From DASSYK01 sp036258315 (GTDB lineage Bacteria; Actinomycetota; Thermoleophilia; Solirubrobacterales; 70-9): 22,469 bases of DNA. The stretch covers positions 1 through 22,469 of the forward strand of contig DATADX010000027.1 of assembly GCA_036258315.1 (NCBI GenBank), given 5' to 3'. The notes below the pieces were generated by a model that made no database searches, was not told the DNA's origin, and saw only the letters and a list, made by a program, of their open reading frames with translations. A program made the translations under genes and the position numbers. Shown in pieces: positions 5,661 to 12,821 of this stretch. Within the stretch, counting starts at the first letter, position 1; every line of letters begins with the position of its first letter.

Positions 5661-8600
5661 GTGCTGCCCGTGGAGACCGCTTCGAGGACACTGCGCCCGC
5701 TGCTCGAGCTCGCCGGAGACGGCGAGGGCTTCGTGGCGCTCGCCCGCGCGCTTGACGGACCGGCGTCCGAGACCGTCGAGGCGCACGTCTCGAGCGCGCT
5801 CCGCCCGTACGTGCTCGCCGCGCTCCTGAACGAGGTCGCGACGATGGGACCGTCGCTGATGGTCACGCCTGACGACCGCTCGGCGCGCGACCTCGCGGCC
5901 GACCTGAAGGCCTTCCTCGCGCCGCGTCCGGTGCACCTCTATCCCTCCCGAGGAACCGGTTACCTGTCGCACGTCGCGCCGCCCCCGCACCTCGCCGGGC
6001 TGCGGGTGGCCGCGCTCGACGCGCTCGCCACCGAGCACCCCGCCGAGGGGCCCGTGGTCGTCGCCGGCGCCGTCGCCCTCGCCGAGGCGGTGCCCGATCC
6101 GGGCCTGCGCCCCGACGGACTCGTCCTGCATCGGGGCGAGGAGGTCGACCTGGGCGACGTCACCGACCTGCTCGTCGAGGCAGGGTATGAGCGGGCCGAG
6201 CAGGTCGAGGAGCGTGGCCAGTTCGCGCTTCGCGGCGGCATCCTCGACGTCTTCGGTGCAACCGAGGAGCGGGCGGTCCGGGTCGAGCTGTTCGGCGACG
6301 AGATCGAGTCGCTGCGCTGGTTCTCGACCTTCACGCAGCGGTCGCTCGGCGACGCCGACCGGGTCGAGCTGGCGCCGGCGGCCGAGCTGGCGGGCGAGCA
6401 CCGCGGGGCGGCCGAGCTGTTCACGCCTCCCGGCTCCGAGGACGGTGGCGAGGAGCGGCTCGAGATCGCCGAGCTGCTCCCGGTCCACCGGTTCCAGGCC
6501 CCGCTCGAGCTGCTTCCCGCCGACGCGTTCGTCGCGATCACCTCGAGCGAGGAGATCCCGGCGACCCTGCACGACCACTGGGAGGACGTGACGGCGGCGA
6601 TGCACGCCGACGACGCCCGCCACCTCTACGTCGACGTCGCCGGGCCGCTCCAGTCCCGCGCCTCGTTGTCGCTGAGCGCAGCCGAGTCGGGCCAGGCGCA
6701 CTCGCTGCGGGCCCAGCGGGCCGAGTTCCCCTCGCGTACCCCGGCCGAGGCCGAGGCAGAGCTCGAGAAGCTCGTCCGCTCCGGGTATCGCACCGTGGTC
6801 GCGTTCGAGCGCGGCGGGGAGGCAGACCGCGCCCGCTACAACCTCGCCCGTCTCGATGCCCCGCCGCTCGGGGACGAGCCGCCGGCCGAGGCCGGAGTCC
6901 GGTTCAGCGAGGCAGTCCTCCGCGAGGGCTTCATCGCTCCCGAGCCGAGGCTCGCGGTGATTCCCTGGTCCCGCCTCGTGCATCGCCGCCGCGCGGCTGC
7001 CACCACGTTCAAGGGACACGGCCGCCGCCTTGCGGCGGCGATTGAATTGCGGGTTGGGGATCTCGTGGTCCACGAGGATCACGGCGTCGCCCGCTTCTCC
7101 GGCTTCGACACCAAGACCCTCGCCGGGGTCACTCGCGACTATCTCGACCTCGAGTACAAGGGCGGCGACAGGGTCTTCGCGCCCACCGACCAGCTCGCGA
7201 AGATCAGCCGCTACGTCGGCGCCGACGGTTCCGAGGCGGCGCTCAGCGCCCTCGGCGGCAAGCGCTGGCAGAACCTGAAGGCGCGGGCGCGCCGCGCCGC
7301 CCAGGAGATGGCGGGTGAGCTGCTCAACCTGTACGCCGAGCGGCAGGTCCGCAAGGGACACGCGTTCTCGCCCGACGGCGAGCTCCAGATCGCCTTCGAG
7401 GCCGCCTTCCCCTACCGCGAGACCCCCGACCAGCTCGAGGCGATCGACGCAGTGAAGGGCGACATGGAGGGCGAGCGGCCGATGGACCGCCTGATCTGCG
7501 GCGACGTCGGCTACGGGAAGACCGAGGTTGCGCTGCGCGCCGCGCACAAGGCCGGAGCCGACGGCAAGCAGGTGATGATGCTCGTCCCCACCACGATCCT
7601 CGCGCAGCAGCACTTCGGCACCTTCCGCGAGCGCCTCGCCGACACCCCGTTCAACGTCGAGATGGTCTCCCGGCTTCGCAAGCCCGCCGAGGTGAAGGAC
7701 GCGATCCAGCGCTTCGCGGAGGGCAGGGTCGACATCCTGATCGGGACCCACCGGCTGCTGTCGCGCGACGTCCGCGGCAAGGACCTCGGGTTGATGATCG
7801 TCGACGAGGAGCAGCGCTTCGGGGTGAAGCAGAAGGAGCTGCTGCGTCAGCTGAAGCTCAAGGTCGACGTGCTCGCGATGTCCGCGACCCCGATCCCGCG
7901 GACGCTGCAGATGTCGCTCGCGGGGCTGCGTGACATCTCGGTGATCGAGACGCCGCCCGAGGGCCGGCGCCCGGTCCGGACATTCGTCGGACCGTACGAC
8001 GAGGAGGTCGTCGGGCGGGCGATCAGCCGGGAGACCGAGCGCGGCGGCCAGTCCTTCTTCCTGCACAACCGGATCGACTCGCTCCACGAGACGACCGAGC
8101 GCCTGCGGGCGCTCTGCCCCGGGGTCCGGTTCGCCGAGGCACACGGGCAGATGGACGAGTTCGAGCTCGAGGCGACGATGCTCGCCTTCGTCCGCGGCGA
8201 GCACGACTGCCTGGTCACGACCACGATCATCGAGTCCGGGATCGACATCCCCGCCGCGAACACGCTGATCGTCGAGCGCGCCGACCAGCTCGGGCTCGCC
8301 CAGGCGTACCAGATCCGCGGCCGGGTGGGGCGCAGCCGAGAGCGCGCCTACGCCTACCTGCTCTATCCGTCGCCGGAGGCGCTGACCGCGGATGCGGCGG
8401 CGCGGCTCGCGACCCTGTCCGACAACACCGAGCTCGGCTCGGGCTTCCGCGTCGCGATGCGCGACCTCGAGATCCGGGGGGCCGGCAACCTGCTCGGCGA
8501 CGAGCAGTCCGGGCACGTCGCAGCGGTCGGCTTCGAGCTCTACTGCCAGATGCTCGAAGACGCCGCCGACGAGCTGCGCGTGGGGATCGAGGAGGGGGAG

Positions 8601-9062
8601 GGGCTCCGCCCCGAGCGCGAGCCGATCCGCCTGGACCTGGACCTCGACGCCTACGTTCCCACCGACTACGTGCCGTTCGAGGCGGCGAAGATCGACATCC
8701 ACCGCCGGATCGCGGCCGCGCGCGAGCGCGGCGAGCTGCGCACGCTCCGCGACGAGCTCGACGACCGGTTCGGGTCGCCTCCGGAGCCGGTCGAGAACCT
8801 GCTCGATCTGCAGCGGGCGCGGATCGAGCTCGGCGCGGCGGGCGTCCGTACGGTCGAATTCCGGGCGGGACGCCTGCGGCTGTTCCCGCTCGAGCTCGAT
8901 TCCGAGGCTGTCGCGACACTGACCGAGAGCGTCCGAGAGGCGATCTACCAGTGGCGAGAGCGGACGCTGGCGGTGCCGGTGCCCGACCAGCCCGCCGCGC
9001 GCCTTGCGGCCCTTCTCGCGGTCGCCGAGGGGCTCGGCGCTGTCTCCTTAGCGCCTGCTTAG
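5661..9062 (+). CDS. mfd: Transcription-repair coupling factor Mfd
   Basis: A 1133-residue protein, close to E. coli Mfd (1148). It removes RNA polymerase stalled at DNA damage and recruits UvrA. In order: an N-terminal UvrB-like module (about 1-300, with 'FALRGGILDVFGA'); an RNA-polymerase-interacting, CarD-like domain near 460-515 ('VGDLVVHEDHGVARFSGF'); RecG-like translocase motifs, including Walker A GDVGYGKT 614-621, DEEQRFG 715-721 and 'SATPIPRTL'; the helicase end 'IIESGIDIPAANTLIVERAD' and 'QIRGRVGRS'; then the C-terminal TRCF domain. GTG at 5661 is the first in-frame start after the crotonase stop; GTG 5670 is equally possible. ATGs at 5629 and 5642 are out of frame. No ribosome site is obvious. 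Confidence 0.95.
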   Translation: MLPVETASRTLRPLLELAGDGEGFVALARALDGPASETVEAHVSSALRPYVLAALLNEVATMGPSLMVTPDDRSARDLAADLKAFLAPRPVHLYPSRGTGYLSHVAPPPHLAGLRVAALDALATEHPAEGPVVVAGAVALAEAVPDPGLRPDGLVLHRGEEVDLGDVTDLLVEAGYERAEQVEERGQFALRGGILDVFGATEERAVRVELFGDEIESLRWFSTFTQRSLGDADRVELAPAAELAGEHRGAAELFTPPGSEDGGEERLEIAELLPVHRFQAPLELLPADAFVAITSSEEIPATLHDHWEDVTAAMHADDARHLYVDVAGPLQSRASLSLSAAESGQAHSLRAQRAEFPSRTPAEAEAELEKLVRSGYRTVVAFERGGEADRARYNLARLDAPPLGDEPPAEAGVRFSEAVLREGFIAPEPRLAVIPWSRLVHRRRAAATTFKGHGRRLAAAIELRVGDLVVHEDHGVARFSGFDTKTLAGVTRDYLDLEYKGGDRVFAPTDQLAKISRYVGADGSEAALSALGGKRWQNLKARARRAAQEMAGELLNLYAERQVRKGHAFSPDGELQIAFEAAFPYRETPDQLEAIDAVKGDMEGERPMDRLICGDVGYGKTEVALRAAHKAGADGKQVMMLVPTTILAQQHFGTFRERLADTPFNVEMVSRLRKPAEVKDAIQRFAEGRVDILIGTHRLLSRDVRGKDLGLMIVDEEQRFGVKQKELLRQLKLKVDVLAMSATPIPRTLQMSLAGLRDISVIETPPEGRRPVRTFVGPYDEEVVGRAISRETERGGQSFFLHNRIDSLHETTERLRALCPGVRFAEAHGQMDEFELEATMLAFVRGEHDCLVTTTIIESGIDIPAANTLIVERADQLGLAQAYQIRGRVGRSRERAYAYLLYPSPEALTADAAARLATLSDNTELGSGFRVAMRDLEIRGAGNLLGDEQSGHVAAVGFELYCQMLEDAADELRVGIEEGEGLRPEREPIRLDLDLDAYVPTDYVPFEAAKIDIHRRIAAARERGELRTLRDELDDRFGSPPEPVENLLDLQRARIELGAAGVRTVEFRAGRLRLFPLELDSEAVATLTESVREAIYQWRERTLAVPVPDQPAARLAALLAVAEGLGAVSLAPA
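7021..7039 (+). other. Perfect 8-bp-stem hairpin inside mfd
   Basis: GCCGCCGC-CTT-GCGGCGGC lies just before the RNA-polymerase-interacting domain coding region and encodes a Gly-Arg-Arg-Leu-Ala-Ala linker. It is probably a by-product of codon choice. Confidence 0.3.
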
Positions 9063-9071
9063 ACGGATGGT

Positions 9072-9077
9072 TATGCT
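9072..9077 (+). promoter_or_regulatory. -10-like TATGCT before the foldase gene
   Basis: TATGCT with a weak TTAGCG at 9048-9053 (18-nt spacer) lies 9 nt before the GTG at 9087. There is no Shine-Dalgarno, so a leaderless start in the 24-bp mfd-foldase gap is plausible. Confidence 0.35.
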
Positions 9078-9086
9078 GCCCGCTCT

Positions 9087-10388
9087 GTGAGCCGGTTGAG
9101 CGGGAACAAGACGACCGTTGCGATCGTCTTCGGAGGGCTGCTGGTCGTCGCCGTGGCGGCGATCGCGATCTTCGGAGACCTGGGCCACGAAGACGTCCCG
9201 GACGACGCCGTCGCGGTCGTGGACGGCGAGGCGATCAGCCAGGCGGACTTCGATCGGGCGCTCGACCAGGCGGCGGCGCAGCAGGGCCTGCCCGAGGCCC
9301 CGCCGCCCGACGATTCCCAGTACGAGGCGCTCCGCGATCAGGCGCTCAACAGCCTGCTCGACTCCGCCTGGATCTTCGGCGAGGGCGAGGAGCAGGGCGT
9401 CGAGGTCACCGACCGCGAGGTCGAGCAGGAATTCGAGCAGACCAAGTCCCAGAACTTCGGGTCCGAGCAGGAGTACCAGGAGTTCCTCCAGCAGTCCGGC
9501 TTCACCCAGGAGGACATCGACGAGCGCGTCAGGCTGCAGCTGATCAGCACCAAGATCCAGGACGAGGTCCTGGCTAACGCCGACAAGGTCACCGACGAGG
9601 AGGCCCGGGACTACTACGACGCGAACAAGGAGCAGTTCGAGCAGCCCGAGTCGCGCAACATCCGGATCGTCCTCAACTCCGACGAGGCCGCCGCGCAGCA
9701 GGCGTTCGACCGGCTCAGCGCCGACAACTCGCCCGAGAACTGGAGCAAGGTCGCCAAGGAGCTTTCCACCGATCAGACCACGAAGAACAGCGGCGGCGTC
9801 CGCGAGGGCGTGACCAGCGGTGCGCTCCCCGAGCCCCTCAACGCCGACGTGTTCGAAGCCGAACAGGGCCAGGTGACGGGACCGGTCGAGACGCCCGAGG
9901 GGTTCTACGTGTTCCAGGTCGACTCGATCACCCCCGCGGGCGCCACCTCCTTCGACGAGGCCCGCCCGCAGATCGATCAGCAGCTCGACAGCCAGCTGCA
10001 GCAGGAGGCGTTCAGCGCCTTCGTCGCCGACTACCGCGATCGCTGGACCGAGGTCACCGTCTGCAGTGACGAGGTGCTCAGTGAGCGGTGCGAGAACTTC
10101 ACCGTTGAGGCGACCCCGTGCGACCTCGAGGAGCAGGAGCAGCAGCAGGCCTCCCTCCCCGAGGAGCAGCGCCAGGAGCCGAGCTGCCCGGCGCCGGTGT
10201 TCGCAGCCGGAGGTGGCGCCGGCCCGACCCCGGCCGCTCCGGGCACGATCGTCCCGTTCGTCCCCGCCGCGGGCCAGCCTCAGCACCCGCACCCGCCGGG
10301 CGAGGAGACGGCCGCACCCCCCACCGGCCTGCCGGGAGGAACCTTCCCCGGCGGCGGCGGCGCCGTCCCGGTTCAGCCGGGCGGCTGA
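9087..10388 (+). CDS. Membrane-anchored SurA/PrsA-like foldase with parvulin-like domain
   Basis: A 433-residue protein. Residues about 11-30 are one uncleaved-looking hydrophobic helix, placing the rest outside the cytoplasm. Residues about 40-170 match the SurA N-terminal chaperone fold ('AVVDGEAISQADFDRAL'). Residues about 188-283 are parvulin-like ('RNIRIVLNSDEAA', 'SGGVREGVTSGALPEP', 'PVETPEGFYVFQVDSI'). The histidines usual in active parvulins ('HIL' near the start, 'H' near the end) are replaced by Asn-Ile-Arg and Tyr-Val-Phe, so it is probably a chaperone more than an isomerase. Cys326, 335, 345 and 367 could form two disulfides. A Gly/Pro-rich tail covers about 373-433. It likely helps fold exported proteins. 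GTG start; the -10 element is discussed separately. Confidence 0.85.
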   Translation: MSRLSGNKTTVAIVFGGLLVVAVAAIAIFGDLGHEDVPDDAVAVVDGEAISQADFDRALDQAAAQQGLPEAPPPDDSQYEALRDQALNSLLDSAWIFGEGEEQGVEVTDREVEQEFEQTKSQNFGSEQEYQEFLQQSGFTQEDIDERVRLQLISTKIQDEVLANADKVTDEEARDYYDANKEQFEQPESRNIRIVLNSDEAAAQQAFDRLSADNSPENWSKVAKELSTDQTTKNSGGVREGVTSGALPEPLNADVFEAEQGQVTGPVETPEGFYVFQVDSITPAGATSFDEARPQIDQQLDSQLQQEAFSAFVADYRDRWTEVTVCSDEVLSERCENFTVEATPCDLEEQEQQQASLPEEQRQEPSCPAPVFAAGGGAGPTPAAPGTIVPFVPAAGQPQHPHPPGEETAAPPTGLPGGTFPGGGGAVPVQPGG

Positions 10389-10409
10389 TCCCACTCGCCT
10401 GAAGTGGTG

Positions 10410-11048
10410 ATGAGCGCAGCGACCGAGGCGGCCCTCGCTCGCCTCGACGAGATCACGCGGCGTCTGCGCCGCGAGTGCCCCTGGGACCGCGAGCAGGACG
10501 CCCGCTCGATCGTGCCCCACACCGTCGAGGAGGCCTACGAGCTCGCCGATGCGGCCCGGCGCGACGACCCCGAGGCGATGCTCGACGAGCTCGGCGACGT
10601 CCTCTTCCAGGTCGTGTTCCTGGCGCTGCTGCTCGAGGAGCGCGGCGAAGGCGACCTCGCTGCGGTCGCCGAGTCGTGCACGGCGAAGCTGATCCGCCGC
10701 CACCCGCACGTATTCGGAGAGGGCGAATTGGAAACCGCCGGCGCCGTGCTCAGCCAGTGGGAGGAGATCAAGCGGGAGGTCGAGGGCCGCGGCGATGATC
10801 CGCTCGCCGACATTCCCGACACCCTGCCGGCGCTGCTCCATGCGCGCAAGGTGCTGCGCCGGACCGATCCGCAGGGGTCGTCCTCGGGCGCCAGGCCCGG
10901 TGGCCCCGGCGGCGATCCGGCCGAGCGCGAGGCCGCCGAGCGCGAGGTCGGTGAGCGGCTGCTCGAGGTCGTGCGCCACTCCCGCCGGCTCGGCGTCGAC
11001 CCGGAGCTCGCCCTCCGCAGCGCTGCCGAGCGCCACAGTCGAAGCTAG
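10410..11048 (+). CDS. mazG: MazG nucleoside triphosphate pyrophosphohydrolase, second half reduced
   Basis: A 212-residue all-alpha NTP pyrophosphohydrolase, which cleaves NTPs to NMP and pyrophosphate and clears non-canonical nucleotides. The metal-binding motif of the first domain is intact: 'ECPWDREQ' 22-29, E40-E41-x-x-E44 in 'HTVEEAYEL', and E60-x-x-D63 in 'DELGDVLFQVVFLA'. Compared with full-length MazG (about 263 residues in E. coli), the second domain is shortened. Its usual 'ELGDLLF' is replaced by 'EVGERLLEVV', while the end 'LGVDPELALR' is kept. Gly/Ser/Pro linker near 153-168. ATG at 10410 is chosen; in-frame GTGs at 10404 and 10407 are alternatives. Between foldase and eno, the normal actinobacterial place. 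Confidence 0.92.
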   Translation: MSAATEAALARLDEITRRLRRECPWDREQDARSIVPHTVEEAYELADAARRDDPEAMLDELGDVLFQVVFLALLLEERGEGDLAAVAESCTAKLIRRHPHVFGEGELETAGAVLSQWEEIKREVEGRGDDPLADIPDTLPALLHARKVLRRTDPQGSSSGARPGGPGGDPAEREAAEREVGERLLEVVRHSRRLGVDPELALRSAAERHSRS

Positions 11049-11060
11049 ACTGCCGTGCCG

Positions 11061-12365
11061 GTGTCGGTGATCGAGACCATCCGCGGTCGCCAGATCCTGG
11101 ACTCGCGCGGCAACCCGACCGTGGAGGTCGAGCTCACCCTCGACTCGGGCGCCTCGGGCTGGGCGGCGGTGCCCTCGGGCGCCTCGACGGGCGAGTTCGA
11201 GGCCGTCGAGCTCCGCGACGGAGGCGATGCCTGGGGCGGCAAGGGCGTCTCGAGGGCGGTCGCCAACGTGAACGGCGAGATCGCCGCGGCGCTGAGGGGG
11301 GCGCGCGCATCGGAGCAGGGGGCCCTCGACCGTACGATGATCGAGCTCGACGGGACACCGAACAAGGGCAGGCTCGGGGCGAACGCGATCCTCGGCGTCT
11401 CGCTCGCAGCCGCCAGGGCGGCCGCCGCCGACGCCGCCCGCCCCCTCTACGACTACCTCGCCGAGCTCTATCTCGCGACGGGCGCAACGGGCGCCGGCGA
11501 TGCCCGGGTGCTGCCGGTGCCGATGATGAACGTGCTCAACGGCGGCGTCCACGCCGACAACAAGGTCGACTTCCAGGAGTTCATGGTCGTTCCCGCCGGC
11601 GCCGACAGCTACCCCGGCTGCCTCCGGATCGGGACCGAGGTCTTCCACGCCCTGAAGAAGACGCTCCACGACCAGGGGCTGTCGACGGCCGGCGGCGACG
11701 AGGGCGGATTCGCGCCCGACCTGCCGTCCAACCAGGCGGCGCTCGACTACCTGATCGCGGCGATCGAGGCGGCGGGCTATGCGCCGGGCGTCGACGTCTC
11801 GATCGCGATGGACCCGGCCACCAGCGAGCTCTTCTCCGCCGGCTCATACGTGCTCGAGCACGAGGGCCGCACCCTGTCCTCGCAGGAGCTCGCCGACTAC
11901 TGGCACGACCTGGTGCACCGATTCCCGATCGTCTCGATCGAGGACGGGATGGACGAGGAGGACTGGGGCGGCTGGAAGGCGCTGACCGAGAAGCTCGGTG
12001 ACCACTGCCAGCTCGTCGGCGATGACCTCTTCGTCACCAATCCCGACAGGCTGCGGCGCGGGATCGAGCTCGGGGTCGCCAACTCGATCCTCGTCAAGGT
12101 GAACCAGATCGGGACCCTGACCGAGACCCTCGAGGCGATCCAGGTCGCGCGCGACGCCGGCTACACCGCGGTGATCTCGCACCGCTCCGGCGAGACCGAG
12201 GACACGACGATCGCCGACCTCGCCGTCGGCACCGGGGCCGGTCAGATCAAGACCGGCGCCCCCTCGCGCAGCGATCGCGTCGCCAAGTACAACCGCCTGC
12301 TGCGGATCGCCGACGAGCTCGGCGACCGCGCGGAGTTCCCGGGCGACTCCGCGTTCGTCCGGTAG
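11061..12365 (+). CDS. eno: Enolase
   Basis: A 434-residue phosphopyruvate hydratase (2-phosphoglycerate to phosphoenolpyruvate). Numbered from 11061: 'ILDSRGNPT' near the N-terminus; 'SGASTGEFEA' loop; catalytic Glu214 in 'GGDEGGFAP'; Mg ligands Asp251 ('AMDPA'), Glu294 ('SIEDGMDE') and Asp321 ('VGDDLFVTN'); catalytic Lys346 ('ILVKVNQIG'); His374-Arg-Ser ('ISHRSGETED'); Lys397 ('QIKTGAP'). All active-site residues are kept. A short insert rich in Ala/Thr/Gly lies at about 137-147 before 'VLPVPMMN'. GTG 11061 gives the same N-terminal length as mycobacterial enolase; GTG 11055 would add two residues. TAGACT at 11046-11051, overlapping the mazG stop, could be a -10 element for a leaderless eno transcript. 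Confidence 0.96.
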   Translation: MSVIETIRGRQILDSRGNPTVEVELTLDSGASGWAAVPSGASTGEFEAVELRDGGDAWGGKGVSRAVANVNGEIAAALRGARASEQGALDRTMIELDGTPNKGRLGANAILGVSLAAARAAAADAARPLYDYLAELYLATGATGAGDARVLPVPMMNVLNGGVHADNKVDFQEFMVVPAGADSYPGCLRIGTEVFHALKKTLHDQGLSTAGGDEGGFAPDLPSNQAALDYLIAAIEAAGYAPGVDVSIAMDPATSELFSAGSYVLEHEGRTLSSQELADYWHDLVHRFPIVSIEDGMDEEDWGGWKALTEKLGDHCQLVGDDLFVTNPDRLRRGIELGVANSILVKVNQIGTLTETLEAIQVARDAGYTAVISHRSGETEDTTIADLAVGTGAGQIKTGAPSRSDRVAKYNRLLRIADELGDRAEFPGDSAFVR

Positions 12366-12405
12366 CGCGGGCAGGGAGGGCGGCCCCCGCGGCGAACCGA
12401 TAGCC
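12366..12405 (+). other. eno-ftsB gap with possible 6-bp hairpin
   Basis: CGCGGG (12366-12371) can pair with CCCGCG (12386-12391) around a purine-rich GGGAGGG loop. The loop could also be a distant ribosome site for the GTG at 12406. No terminator T-run, so read-through from eno is expected. Confidence 0.25.
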
Positions 12406-12723
12406 GTGGCCGCTCAACGCAGACGTGTGCGGAAGCGGGTCGGACCGAGCCGGCTCCGCTGGGACCGGATCGCGCGAATCGCCCTGGTGCTGGTCCTGTT
12501 CGGGGTGATGGTCAGCTACCTGAACCCGCTCGTCAACCTGGTCGGGGCCTGGCGCACCTCGAAGGCGAGCGAGGAGCGGCTCGTGCAGCTGAAGAGCGAG
12601 AACGCCGACCTGCAGCGGCAACTCGACGAGGCCGAGAGCCCCCTGACGCTCGGGCGCGAGGCGCGGAAGATGGGGATGGTGAAGCCCGGAGAGCGCCTCT
12701 ACGTGATCGAGGGCCTCGACTGA
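12406..12723 (+). CDS. FtsB/DivIC-like septum protein
   Basis: A 105-residue single-pass protein of the FtsB/DivIC family, which bridges FtsL and FtsQ in the divisome. Basic cytosolic N-terminus (RRRVRKRV), one transmembrane helix about 22-39, coiled coil about 52-77 ('EERLVQLKSENADLQRQLDE'), then the conserved short end 'REARKMGMVKPGERLYVIEG' about 84-103. Length and order are typical. The position right after eno matches Mycobacterium (the DivIC-like gene after eno). GTG start 40 nt after eno. In relatives the next genes are usually DUF501 and ppx/gppA; here the membrane-protein array follows instead. Confidence 0.9.
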   Translation: MAAQRRRVRKRVGPSRLRWDRIARIALVLVLFGVMVSYLNPLVNLVGAWRTSKASEERLVQLKSENADLQRQLDEAESPLTLGREARKMGMVKPGERLYVIEGLD

Positions 12724-12755
12724 GAGGCGCCCGGCGCAGTATCTAGGCACGCGGA

Positions 12756-12761
12756 TATAGT
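12756..12761 (+). promoter_or_regulatory. -10-like TATAGT upstream of the membrane-protein array
   Basis: TATAGT, one mismatch from TATAAT and rare in this GC-rich DNA, lies in the 98-bp gap after ftsB. Transcription would start near 12768, about 54 nt before the chosen start. No recognisable -35 is found at 16-18 nt spacing. It suggests the array can be transcribed separately from eno-ftsB. Confidence 0.45.
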
Positions 12762-12821
12762 TCCGGCTCGCGCGCGGCTGTGTGGCTGCGCGTTTTGTCT
12801 GAGAATGACCCCGCGATTGCC

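Noticed and set aside
5463..8702. A 1079-codon minus-strand open frame opposite mfd
   Set aside because: Antisense shadow of Mfd; composition is Leu/Arg/Asp/Gly mixtures without motifs.
9048..11669. An 873-codon minus-strand frame opposite foldase, mazG and eno
   Set aside because: Spans three well-supported plus-strand genes and shows no family motif.
12780..12821. 14-residue longer N-terminus for paralog 1 (GTG 12780)
   Set aside because: The other three paralogs all begin at the point equal to GTG 12822. The extra residues do not match anything.
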